A stretch of 11,236 bases of DNA from assembly GCA_964555235.1 (NCBI GenBank), contig CAZKRU010000101.1:1-11236 (forward strand). The letters run 5' to 3'. Under the pieces are notes generated by a model. The model was given only the letters and a program-made list of their open reading frames with translations, did no database searches and was not told the origin of the DNA. This stretch comes from CAZKRU01 sp964555235 (lineage in GTDB: Bacteria; Verrucomicrobiota; Verrucomicrobiia; Methylacidiphilales; CAMAQI01). How positions within the stretch are numbered: the stretch's first letter is position 1; every line of letters starts with the position of its first letter. Both the position numbers and the translations under genes were made by a program. This document shows, piece after piece, positions 1 through 7,028 of the stretch.

Positions 1-2
1 TT

Positions 3-1220
3 ACAACGGCCCAACAACATGGAGCCTGCCCCGCTGCCACAAAGATTACAGAGTCCCCCCCCCCTCCGCCGCAAACAGCTTCGCTGGAAGGAAAGACCAT
101 TGCGGAGATTTACCCTCAAGCCCGTGAGACCGAGGAACGGATCGCCGAAAAATATAAAAAGTTCCGCGCGGTCGAATTGGCAACCATTCGAAAGATCACC
201 TTGGATGAAGCGCTTAAATCAACGCAAGTTGCCCGCCCCGATCGGGAAAAATTGGACACCGATCTCCTCGCCACCAAGGGGGCTGGAGAAAACTTCAAGG
301 CGTACAAAGAGCAGGTTTTGAAGGCAAGCCAACAGCTCGATTCCATGGTCTCCCTCGGTCAACAGATGTTGAGCGTTGCACAAAGTCAACGCGGGAGCGG
401 ACAAGGAACGATCGACGCCAGTGCTTGGTTAAAAACCAGCAGCGAAAACTTTAAAAAGATGCAAACGCTCGCAACTGCCGATGAAAAGGGTTCAGGAAAG
501 GATTTGACCGCGATGATGCAAGGCTCAGGAACAGATACAGGCGCCGGCACGGGCACGAGCACGAGCGCTGGAAGTCCGGGAGGAAAACTTGCCGCTGGAA
601 CGGGGAGCGAGACTGGCGGCGATCTCGGAGGTGCGACCTTGTCGCAAACGGTTTATCCTCGTAACGCTCCGGAATTGCCAACCATGGATTATAAAAATCT
701 GAAGCCCTCTGCTGCACGGCGTATCCATTCGGTCGGAATGCATCATGCCGATTGGATTTATGCAGACAGTTGGTACGTGATCGGTCCCTTTGAAAATCCC
801 GGCAGACGCAATTTGAATACCAAATTCCCCCCGGAATCGATTGTGGATCTCAACGCGGTCTATCCGGGGAAAAATGGCCAACCGATTCAATGGAAGTTCG
901 TACAATCCGATACTCCCGCCATTCGGATGCCGCGCGATCGCGAGGACGCACCGGCGATTTATTATGCCTACACGGAATTCCTCTTTGACGAAGCTCGCGA
1001 CTTGTGGATCGCCACCGGAAGCGACGATAAGGGAACCATGTGGATCAACGATGTCATGGTCTGGAACAGTGGCGACACTCTAAAGGGTTGGATTGCGAAC
1101 GAAGGCTATCGCAAAGTCCATTTTTCCAAAGGTCGCAATCGGATTTTATACCGTTTGGAAAATGGCCAACTGGGAGCGGTACTCTCGCTGATGATCTCTA
1201 CGAAACCGACAGGATCCTGA
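3..1220 (+). CDS. Partial protein (5' end missing) with C-terminal PA14/galactose-binding-like domain
   Basis: The reading frame is open from base 3 with no stop until 1218-1220, so the gene begins outside the window; an internal TTG at 177 need not be a start. Visible parts in order: a proline run (bases 54-71); a charged, probably helical or coiled-coil region (about 84-500); a Gly/Ser/Thr-rich linker (about 519-645); and a C-terminal domain (about 720-1215). That domain has the motifs WYVIGPFENPG, SDDKGTMWINDVMVWNSG and GYRKVHFSKGRNRILYRLENG. These resemble the beta-sandwich domains (PA14 or galactose-binding-like) common at the ends of large PVC-group proteins, where the 'DDKGTMWIND' strand-loop is typical. 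Such domains usually bind carbohydrate, but no ligand can be assigned here. A secreted or envelope-anchored location is plausible, but the N-terminus is not visible. The domain family call is moderate; the coding call is firm. Confidence 0.82.
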   Translation, partial: TTAQQHGACPAATKITESPPPPPQTASLEGKTIAEIYPQARETEERIAEKYKKFRAVELATIRKITLDEALKSTQVARPDREKLDTDLLATKGAGENFKAYKEQVLKASQQLDSMVSLGQQMLSVAQSQRGSGQGTIDASAWLKTSSENFKKMQTLATADEKGSGKDLTAMMQGSGTDTGAGTGTSTSAGSPGGKLAAGTGSETGGDLGGATLSQTVYPRNAPELPTMDYKNLKPSAARRIHSVGMHHADWIYADSWYVIGPFENPGRRNLNTKFPPESIVDLNAVYPGKNGQPIQWKFVQSDTPAIRMPRDREDAPAIYYAYTEFLFDEARDLWIATGSDDKGTMWINDVMVWNSGDTLKGWIANEGYRKVHFSKGRNRILYRLENGQLGAVLSLMISTKPTGS

Positions 1221-1393
1221 TTTTCAAGCGTGTGCCTTGACTGCCACCATTGAGTCGATATTCAATGAGCCCGCTGAATCCTACGGATCGTTGGCTATCC
1301 CGTGCTTGCCAAATACCCAACCTCCTTCTTTTCCCCATAGGTACCGAGCGAGCAAACCAATGGCGAGATTCAGTTCAATCCCCCCTGCTCTCG

Positions 1394-2044
1394 TCAATCG
1401 AGGTCGATCTTCTTAGTTTTTGAATTGAAAAACGGAAACCCAAGTCCAAACACGCAAAACGGAATCATCCAGCCGGTCTTCAAAGAATGAATTAAATCAG
1501 AAGATCCCTTTTCTGGAAGAACCGTAATCATGAGCAGTCCAAGGTGCCAACTAAAAAACCAAATCAGAACTCCAACCAAAATACTCCATCGTTCCAGAAT
1601 AAGATAGCGACTTAATGTTAAATATAAGCCCATAGGAAACAGAACCCACACAAGAGGGCAATGCCATACTCGATAATTAAAAAAGGTTTCCCCGTATACC
1701 AATAGAAACATCATCGCATTGGGTCCTGTAATAAAGAATAGTGTCACAAAGTGCTCCAATACTAACCCTCCAAGAATCAGCCAACCGCTCGTAGCGAGTA
1801 GAATTTTGTTCTTCGACGGTGTCACTGGTAATCCCCAAAACCGCAGCCATCCTAAAAACAAAGCGAGACCGAATGGAATCGCGACATGAAAATATCTGAT
1901 CCACTCGAGTCCATTCCAACCACGGATCTCGACCTCTACCCGCCAGATCACGAATACTCCAAAGGCGACCGCTAAGAGTGTGATCAACCGCTTCGAAATT
2001 TGTTTTGGACTCGTACCCACATTAATGACCTTCGAGTCATTCAT
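1394..2044 (-). CDS. Hypothetical integral membrane protein, about six TM helices
   Basis: A 216-aa protein of unrecognised family. Hydrophobic segments lie at about residues 20-37, 51-70, 81-104, 128-147, 153-176 and 190-206, with short polar loops and a charged C-terminal tail (KTKKID), so it is almost certainly an inner-membrane protein. Aromatic residues are abundant (Trp and Phe in most helices). No catalytic motif, transporter signature or conserved acidic pair is evident. The ATG at 2042-2044 has only a weak purine stretch (GAGAAAA) upstream. It lies 47 bp downstream of another small membrane protein on the same strand (2092-2412), and the two are probably co-transcribed. Function unknown. 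Confidence 0.72.
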   Translation of the reverse strand: MNDSKVINVGTSPKQISKRLITLLAVAFGVFVIWRVEVEIRGWNGLEWIRYFHVAIPFGLALFLGWLRFWGLPVTPSKNKILLATSGWLILGGLVLEHFVTLFFITGPNAMMFLLVYGETFFNYRVWHCPLVWVLFPMGLYLTLSRYLILERWSILVGVLIWFFSWHLGLLMITVLPEKGSSDLIHSLKTGWMIPFCVFGLGFPFFNSKTKKIDLD

Positions 2045-2091
2045 CGTGATTTTCTCGCATCAAATTACTCCCAATCCCCTCACTCAAATCC

Positions 2092-2412
2092 TCACCGGCT
2101 CCAATACCATTGATGAAGAATATTTATCCCAAAAAGATGCCAAAAACAAAAAAAACACCCAAGCGATATTGCACAGATTATTCCCGCTCGTTTATTTCGT
2201 TGCATGATAGCGGAATCCATAGTTCTTAATTCAGGCTTAGCGGTAAAAGATTCCTTGATGACAAGAACAGCAAATACGAGCATGACTCCATGGTCCAAAA
2301 TCGTCGTGTAGTACATTTGAGCCAAAGTAACTAAAGCGCAAGTAATTGAGGTGAATCTTACCACGGGAATAAAGCGAGGGTGATACGGATACCAATAACT
2401 CTCTTGATTCAT
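2092..2412 (-). CDS. Hypothetical small membrane protein
   Basis: A protein of 106 aa from the chosen start. Hydrophobic stretches lie at about residues 17-35, 41-53 and 76-97, and the ends are rich in Tyr/Trp/His, which suggests a two- or three-pass membrane protein. I chose the ATG at 2410-2412 because AGGG sits 6 nt upstream of it. The frame also has an ATG at 2446-2448, which would add 12 residues but has a poorer upstream sequence. It is followed on the same strand, after 47 bp, by the six-TM protein at 1394-2044. I do not recognise the family and see no functional motif. The order suggests a small two-gene unit whose promoter lies in the repeat-bearing gap above 2413. Confidence 0.6.
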   Translation of the reverse strand: MNQESYWYPYHPRFIPVVRFTSITCALVTLAQMYYTTILDHGVMLVFAVLVIKESFTAKPELRTMDSAIMQRNKRAGIICAISLGCFFCFWHLFGINILHQWYWSR

Positions 2413-2496
2413 GTTGAACCCTGTAGAATTGCACGATGCGCTCTCCATGGCTTTGATTTACCTACCCAACACCTCACGAGCAAGGCCTAACTTCAT

Positions 2497-2527
2497 CTCC
2501 GCGAGCTCTGTATTCTCCGCGTGAAAA
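2497..2527 (+). repeat. Dispersed 9-nt-unit repeat, copy 1 (degenerate middle unit)
   Basis: Three consecutive 9-nt units, CTCCGCGAG, CTCTGTATT and CTCCGCGTG, are followed by AAAA. The middle unit has decayed. The same layout (CTCnGCGnn repeated three times, then G and an A-run) recurs at 3416, 10101 and 11135, always on the plus strand and always outside genes. The role is unknown. Confidence 0.6.
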
Positions 2528-2592
2528 CCACCTCCCCTCAAAACTCCAAAAAAGTCAAAAATACAGCATGGGCTCAAGATGGAAGCATGATT

Positions 2593-2675
2593 TTAACCAC
2601 GGAAATTACAGACTACACGGAAACGGAATAGAGCATAAATCTTGCTTCCGTGTGATCCGTAATTTCCGTGGTTAA
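2593..2675. repeat. 83-bp imperfect inverted repeat (long hairpin)
   Basis: The 30-base arms at 2593-2622 and 2646-2675 match at 27 of 30 positions when one is reverse-complemented. The outer 17 bases (TTAACCACGGAAATTAC) are perfect, and the inner ACACGGAA block is also perfect. The loop is 23 bases (2623-2645). Each arm is itself built from CACGGA-like blocks spaced about 9 nt apart. It carries no T-run, so it is not a typical intrinsic terminator. It resembles the 'ACCACGGATTACACGGA' type of intergenic repeat that I recall from many environmental bacterial genomes; this family assignment is from memory and unverified. Confidence 0.85.
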
Positions 2676-2825
2676 GACCGCATTGGATTAGTAAATTTTG
2701 TCCATTACCTCTGGCAGAGCCGAAGGATTGGATTTAGCTGTTGAGACGTCGGGAAAAGCATGATTCAATCAACTTAAATGAACCCAACCTTCCAATCTCC
2801 TTCTGTTGGAATTTCAATTTTTGTT

Positions 2826-3413
2826 ATGAATCATCGGTTTGTTCTCGCTGTCGCACTACTACTACTCTCTTTGATTTCAGTCGATGCAGCCAACCCGGAT
2901 CCCGCATTTCACGAAAAGCCCTTATCCTCATACGTGAATGAGAGAGATGAAGCCTATCGGATCGAGGTCTGGCCCACGTTTGAACAACCTTACCTTCTCC
3001 GAATTGTAAGAAAGGGGAACCAGTGGACTCTCACTCAAAAACAACTCTCCGGAGTTGGCGGATATTACCCTGGCATTCTTTTTTCAGAAAAGTCCCAAAC
3101 ACTGAGCACTAAGGAGGCGGAAAGAATTCGCTCCCTTTTTAATCAAAGTCATTTTTTCACCTTAGCATCCAAGATCAAAGAACCCGTCGTACTCGACGCA
3201 ACCAGCTACTTGATCGAAGCGACTGCACAAGGAAAAACTCACTTTATCACACGTACTTTTTATTCTGATAAAAAAGAAGAAGATCTGATTTCTTTTGTAA
3301 CCAAATTTGAGTCATACTACCGACCACAGGCCACCCTCATCTATTTTAATCCAAAGGTTGGTGATGATTCAATTGTCGATAAAAACGGAATCCCCATTCT
3401 CATCGGCAAATAA
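2826..3413 (+). CDS. Probable secreted protein of unknown function
   Basis: A protein of 195 aa from the ATG at 2826. The first 21 residues form a classic Sec signal peptide: MNHR, then a long Val/Leu/Ile core, with a V-D-A cleavage site after residue 21. This is why I prefer this start over the in-frame ATG at 2778, which would put 16 more residues ahead of it; neither has a good ribosome binding site. The mature part looks like a compact alpha/beta protein. It includes the stretch ERIRSLFNQSHFFTLASK (about residues 99-116) followed by a strand-rich segment with YLIEATAQGKTHFITRTF. This weakly recalls small periplasmic domains of the DUF6438 kind, but I cannot claim membership. No catalytic residues were recognised. 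It is convergent with the prp operon, with 45 bp between stop codons. Confidence 0.72.
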   Translation: MNHRFVLAVALLLLSLISVDAANPDPAFHEKPLSSYVNERDEAYRIEVWPTFEQPYLLRIVRKGNQWTLTQKQLSGVGGYYPGILFSEKSQTLSTKEAERIRSLFNQSHFFTLASKIKEPVVLDATSYLIEATAQGKTHFITRTFYSDKKEEDLISFVTKFESYYRPQATLIYFNPKVGDDSIVDKNGIPILIGK

Positions 3414-3415
3414 AC

Positions 3416-3447
3416 CTCCGCGAGCTCCGCGCCTCCGCGCGAAAAAA
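3416..3447 (+). repeat. Dispersed 9-nt-unit repeat, copy 2 (most regular)
   Basis: Units CTCCGCGAG, CTCCGCGC and CTCCGCGCG are followed by six A residues. The copy almost fills the 45-bp gap between the convergent stop codons of the secreted protein (3413) and prpD (3459). On the plus strand the GC-rich part is followed by A, not T, and on the minus strand the T-run comes before the GC-rich part. Neither orientation therefore makes an intrinsic terminator. Confidence 0.7.
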
Positions 3448-3458
3448 TCCCTCCCCGC

Positions 3459-4925
3459 TTACCCATTCTGAACCGCAAGCAGCTCCATGAGTCGATGGAC
3501 CGGGGTCTTTTCAAGTACGGCACGTTGGTTGCACAATTCCAGAATAGAATCCGCTTGCGGGGATGGAATCCGGCCGCGAAGGTTCTTTTCAAATTTTGCG
3601 AGCAGAAGCGGAATCCCTTCCTGGCGACGGCGGCGGTGTCCAACCGGATATTCCACCGAAACTCGTTCGGTCTTTGCTCCATCGCGGAAGAAAACTTGAA
3701 TCGCGTTTCCAATCGAACGCTTGCTCGGGTCGAGATAATCGCGAGTGAATTGAGAATTTTCCACCACTTCCATTCGGGCACGAAGTTGGTCAATCCGGGG
3801 ATCCTTTGCCACGCCATCTTCGTAGTCTTCTGCGGTGAGTGAACCTTTGAGCAACGGAATCGCTGCCATGTATTGAATACAATGATCGCGATCGGCCGGA
3901 TTATCCAACGGTCCGGTCTTATCAATAATCCGTTTTCCGCTTTCCTGGGTTTCAATCACGATCCGCTCGATTTGATCCAAACGTTGCGAGACTTGGGGAT
4001 GAAGCTGAATCGCCGCTTCAACGGCTGTCTGTGCATGGAATTCTGCCGGAAAGGAAATCTTAAAAAGAATCTGCTCCATCACGTAGGTTCCAAATCCCTG
4101 CTGTGGCACGCGAATCGCGTTCCCTTTCATCAAAACATCCTGAAAGCCCCAAGTCTTCGCCGAAAGAGCACTCGGATATCCCATCTCTCCACGGAGCGCC
4201 ATGAACGCATGACGAACCGCACGACTCGTTGCATCGCCGGCCGCCCAACTTTTGCGTGAACCGGTATTTGGCGCATGACGATACGCCCGGAGCGCTCCGC
4301 CATCGAGAAACGCATTGGAAAGGGCGTTGATAATTTGCTGACGCGTTCCTCCGAGCATTCGGGTCACCACCGCCGTAGAGGCAATTCGCACCAACAGCAC
4401 GTGATCCAAACCGACGCGATTAAATCCATTCTCCAGCGCTAAAATTCCCTGGACTTCGTGCGCCTGAATCATCGCAATCAGAACCTCGCGAATCGTCAAC
4501 GCCGGTTTCTTCTGAGCCAACGCTTCACGGCTGAGGTAATCGGCCACCGCCAGAATTCCTCCGAGATTATCCGATGGATGTCCCCACTCCGCCGCCAACC
4601 ACGTATCATTATAATCGAGCCAACGAACTGCCGCGCCGATGTTAAAGGCCGCTTGAATCGGATCGAGTTCGTACGCCGTACCAGGAACTCGAGCTCCAGT
4701 TCCAGGCATACTCGCCCCCGGTACGACGGGACCGAGGAGTTTGGTACAGGCCGGATAGTTAAGAGCCAGCAACCCACAACCGAGCGTATCCATCAAACAA
4801 AGACGCGCCGTATCCAACGCTTCATCGCTCGTAATCCGATCTACCGCCAGAACATAATCGGCAATTTGAGTCAATAAGGGATCGGGATCGGGGCGTACGG
4901 CACTGGTATTATCAAAATGTGACAT
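3459..4925 (-). CDS. prpD: 2-methylcitrate dehydratase PrpD
   Basis: Dehydrates (2S,3S)-2-methylcitrate to 2-methyl-cis-aconitate in the cytosol, the third step of the 2-methylcitrate cycle of propionate breakdown. At 488 aa it matches the roughly 480-aa length of enterobacterial PrpD, a MmgE/PrpD-family enzyme with no iron-sulfur cluster. Family blocks are clear: WLDYNDTWLAAEWGHPSDN (about residues 102-120), FNRVGLDHVLLVRIAS (168-183), RKSWAAGDATSRAVRHA (224-240), FPAEFHAQTAVEAA (292-305) and DNPADRDHCIQYM (341-353). Conserved Asp, His and Lys residues expected around the active site are present and the gene looks intact. It is the last gene of the operon, 20 bp after prpC, with a weak GAAAG ribosome site before its ATG. 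PrpD gives only the dehydration product, so hydration to 2-methylisocitrate needs an aconitase (AcnB-like), which is not encoded here. Confidence 0.96.
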   Translation of the reverse strand: MSHFDNTSAVRPDPDPLLTQIADYVLAVDRITSDEALDTARLCLMDTLGCGLLALNYPACTKLLGPVVPGASMPGTGARVPGTAYELDPIQAAFNIGAAVRWLDYNDTWLAAEWGHPSDNLGGILAVADYLSREALAQKKPALTIREVLIAMIQAHEVQGILALENGFNRVGLDHVLLVRIASTAVVTRMLGGTRQQIINALSNAFLDGGALRAYRHAPNTGSRKSWAAGDATSRAVRHAFMALRGEMGYPSALSAKTWGFQDVLMKGNAIRVPQQGFGTYVMEQILFKISFPAEFHAQTAVEAAIQLHPQVSQRLDQIERIVIETQESGKRIIDKTGPLDNPADRDHCIQYMAAIPLLKGSLTAEDYEDGVAKDPRIDQLRARMEVVENSQFTRDYLDPSKRSIGNAIQVFFRDGAKTERVSVEYPVGHRRRRQEGIPLLLAKFEKNLRGRIPSPQADSILELCNQRAVLEKTPVHRLMELLAVQNG

Positions 4926-4945
4926 GAGTTTCTTTCGTTAAAAAT

Positions 4946-6103
4946 TTACTGACGCGCTTCAATCGGAACAAACGCACGATCTTCCGGACCGGTGTAGTTC
5001 GCGCTCGGACGGATGATTTTATTATCAGCCCGTTGCTCAATAATGTGAGCCCCCCACCCCGTCGTCCGGGCAATAACAAAGAGCGGAGTAAACATCGCGG
5101 TCGGAACGCCCATAAGATGATACGAGACCGCACTGAACCAATCGAGATTCGGAAACATCTTCTTTTCCCGCCACATCACACTTTCAATTCGCTCGGCAAT
5201 CGAAAACATCTTCATGTTTCCAGCCTCGGTGGAGAGTTCACGTGCAATCTCTTTGATCACCTGATTGCGAGGATCGGAAATCGTGTAGACCGGATGACCA
5301 AAACCGATGACGATCTCCTTCTTTGCGATTCGCTCGACAATATCCTTCTCCGCCGCTTCAGGATCGCTGTAGCGCTTCTGAATTTCAAAGGAGACTTCAT
5401 TCGCCCCACCATGTTTCGGTCCCCGCAAGGCTCCAATCGCCCCAGTCACTGCCGAATAGAGATCCGAACCGGTCCCCGAGATGACCCGTGCCGTGAAAGT
5501 GGAAGCGTTGAATTCATGTTCCGCGTAGAGGATCAGCGAAACGTGCATCGCCTTGACCCAGGATTCACTCGGAGTTTTTCCGTGAAGCAAATTCAGAAAA
5601 TGACCTCCAATCGAATCGTCATCCGTCTGCACTTCAATCCGACGCTTGCTCTGGGAATAGTGATACCAATAAAGGAGCATCGAGTTGAGCGAAGCGAGGA
5701 GCCGGTCGATGAGATCCCTCGCCCCCTCTGGATCGTGACTTTCATTTTCAGGGAGCATTCCGCCGAGCGCAGAAACGCCCGTGCGCAAAACATCCATCGG
5801 ATGCATCGTCGCGGGCAAGGTTTCCAAAATCGTCATCAACGCCGGGGGGAGACCTCGCAATCCCTGGAGCTTTTTCTTATAGGAGGCCAGTTCACTCTTC
5901 GTCGGCAGCTTTCCGTGAACCAACAAATGCGCAATCTCTTCAAACTCGCACTGCCGCGCCAAATCCAGAATATCGTAGCCGAGATAGTGAAGATCGTTGC
6001 CGCTATGACCCACGGTGCATAAAGCGGTATTCCCCGCAACAACGCCAGAGAGCGCGACGGATTTTTTCGGTTTGAAGGGAGTGGGAGGAGTGGTGACGTT
6101 CAT
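4946..6103 (-). CDS. prpC: 2-methylcitrate synthase PrpC
   Basis: Condenses propionyl-CoA with oxaloacetate to 2-methylcitrate and CoA. It is a citrate-synthase-family protein of 385 aa, the short length typical of PrpC rather than of the longer TCA-cycle GltA. The catalytic triad is in its expected motifs: His231 in GPKHGGAN, His270 in GFGHPVYTISDPR and Asp321 in PNLDWFSA. The substrate-binding AEHEFNAST motif (His196) is also present. The N-terminal LSGVVAGNTALCTVG stretch and the block YLGYDILDLA are characteristic of PrpC-type enzymes, and the IGGHFLNLLHG block also fits. Its ATG overlaps the prpB stop codon as ATGA (6100-6103), which indicates translational coupling. Side activity with acetyl-CoA is common in this group and cannot be excluded from sequence. 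Confidence 0.95.
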   Translation of the reverse strand: MNVTTPPTPFKPKKSVALSGVVAGNTALCTVGHSGNDLHYLGYDILDLARQCEFEEIAHLLVHGKLPTKSELASYKKKLQGLRGLPPALMTILETLPATMHPMDVLRTGVSALGGMLPENESHDPEGARDLIDRLLASLNSMLLYWYHYSQSKRRIEVQTDDDSIGGHFLNLLHGKTPSESWVKAMHVSLILYAEHEFNASTFTARVISGTGSDLYSAVTGAIGALRGPKHGGANEVSFEIQKRYSDPEAAEKDIVERIAKKEIVIGFGHPVYTISDPRNQVIKEIARELSTEAGNMKMFSIAERIESVMWREKKMFPNLDWFSAVSYHLMGVPTAMFTPLFVIARTTGWGAHIIEQRADNKIIRPSANYTGPEDRAFVPIEARQ

Positions 6104-7002
6104 AGGTTTTTGGGTGATTTGGTTTGGGTAAACAAGGCATCTAATTTCTCTTCGTAAGCATGATAATTCAGCACTTCATAAAGTTCCGTACGGGTCTGCA
6201 TCAATGGAATCACTTTCTGCTGCGTCCCTTCGGTTCGAATCGTCTGGTAAACCGTCGTTGCCGCCTGACTCATGGCGCGAAAGGCGCTCAACGGATAAAG
6301 AACGAGTTTCACTCCGACTTTTCCGAGTTCGTTCACGGTGAAGAGCGGCGTCTTTCCAAATTCGGTAATATTCGCCAGAACCGGCACCGCACTCCCGAGT
6401 GCTGTCGTGAATTGCTGGTACTCGTCTAATTGGATGAGCGCCTCGGCAAAAATCATATCCGCTCCCGCCGCCACATACGCTTGAGCACGGGCAATCGCTC
6501 CTTGCATCCCCTCACTCGCGTGAGCATCCGTGCGTGCCATGATGACAAAATCCGAACCCGCCCGACCATCGACCGCCGCCTTGATTCGATCGCACATCTC
6601 CGCCTGACTCACGAGTTCTTTTCCCGGACGATGTCCACAGCGCTTCGCTTGAACTTGATCCTCCAGATGACAGCCCGCTGCACCGGCTCGACTCATTTCG
6701 CGAATCGTCCGGGCAATCATAAAGGCACTCCCCCATCCCGTATCGGCATCCACCAGGAGCGGCAATGAGGTTGCTTGGGTAATCCGGCGAATATCCTCAC
6801 AAACATCGTTCAGCGTGGTGATCCCCAAATCAGGCAATCCGAAGGAGGCATTCGCCACCCCTGCTCCTGAAAGATAAAGCGCTTGAAACCCCGCGCGTTC
6901 CGCCAGGAGAGCGTTATAGGCGTTGATAACCCCAACCACTTGCAATGGATGTTCTGCCGCTACCGCGTTTCGCAATCGAGTTCCAGGAGTCAATGTTTTC
7001 AT
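6100..7002 (-). CDS. prpB: Methylisocitrate lyase PrpB
   Basis: Cleaves (2R,3S)-2-methylisocitrate to pyruvate and succinate, the final step of the cycle. At 300 aa it fits PrpB (about 296 aa), the short isocitrate-lyase/PEP-mutase-superfamily form. The catalytic loop KRCGH is at residues 120-124 (Cys122), as expected for methylisocitrate lyase. Other family features are YLSGAG (43-48), the Mg-binding VDADTGWG (84-91), HLEDQ (112-116), MARTDA (155-160), FAEAL (185-189) and NITEFGKTP (211-219). All look intact. It is the second gene of the operon, 26 bp after prpE, and its stop overlaps the prpC start. The ATG at 7000-7002 has no strong Shine-Dalgarno sequence. The related isocitrate lyases are much longer, which favours PrpB over AceA. 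Confidence 0.95.
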   Translation of the reverse strand: MKTLTPGTRLRNAVAAEHPLQVVGVINAYNALLAERAGFQALYLSGAGVANASFGLPDLGITTLNDVCEDIRRITQATSLPLLVDADTGWGSAFMIARTIREMSRAGAAGCHLEDQVQAKRCGHRPGKELVSQAEMCDRIKAAVDGRAGSDFVIMARTDAHASEGMQGAIARAQAYVAAGADMIFAEALIQLDEYQQFTTALGSAVPVLANITEFGKTPLFTVNELGKVGVKLVLYPLSAFRAMSQAATTVYQTIRTEGTQQKVIPLMQTRTELYEVLNYHAYEEKLDALFTQTKSPKNL

Positions 7003-7028
7003 AAAATTTTAGAGCTCAGTATTTCGCA

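Larger units (their letters stand above)
2413..2825. other. Divergent intergenic region rich in repeats, no gene seen
   Basis: This 413-bp stretch separates the minus-strand membrane-protein pair from the plus-strand secreted protein, so promoters for both should lie here. I see no convincing -35/-10 pair and no coding frame beyond the alternative N-terminal extensions of the flanking genes (ATG at 2446-2448 and ATG at 2778). It contains the 9-nt-unit repeat at 2497-2527 and the large inverted repeat at 2593-2675, listed separately. Confidence 0.6.

Noticed and set aside
177..1220. TTG at 177 as the real start of the first gene
   Set aside because: The frame is open to the window edge, and the upstream residues (EGKTIAEIYPQARETEERIAEKYKKF) continue the same charged helical character, so the gene is most likely truncated by the window.
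1250..1269. CATTGA/TCAATG inverted repeat after the first gene as a terminator
   Set aside because: Six AT-rich base pairs, an 8-base loop and no T-run; too weak to call.
2497..2675. CRISPR-like array
   Set aside because: The repeats are 9-nt units without unique 25-40 bp spacers, and no cas genes are nearby.
3416..3447. The GC-rich repeat between convergent genes as a bidirectional terminator
   Set aside because: The A-run follows the GC-rich part on the plus strand and the T-run precedes it on the minus strand, and the GC part does not form a good stem.
5033..6022. A 329-codon plus-strand open frame antisense to prpC
   Set aside because: It lies wholly inside a clear prpC gene with an intact catalytic triad; its translation is Arg/His/Asn-rich with no domain, as expected for a shadow frame.
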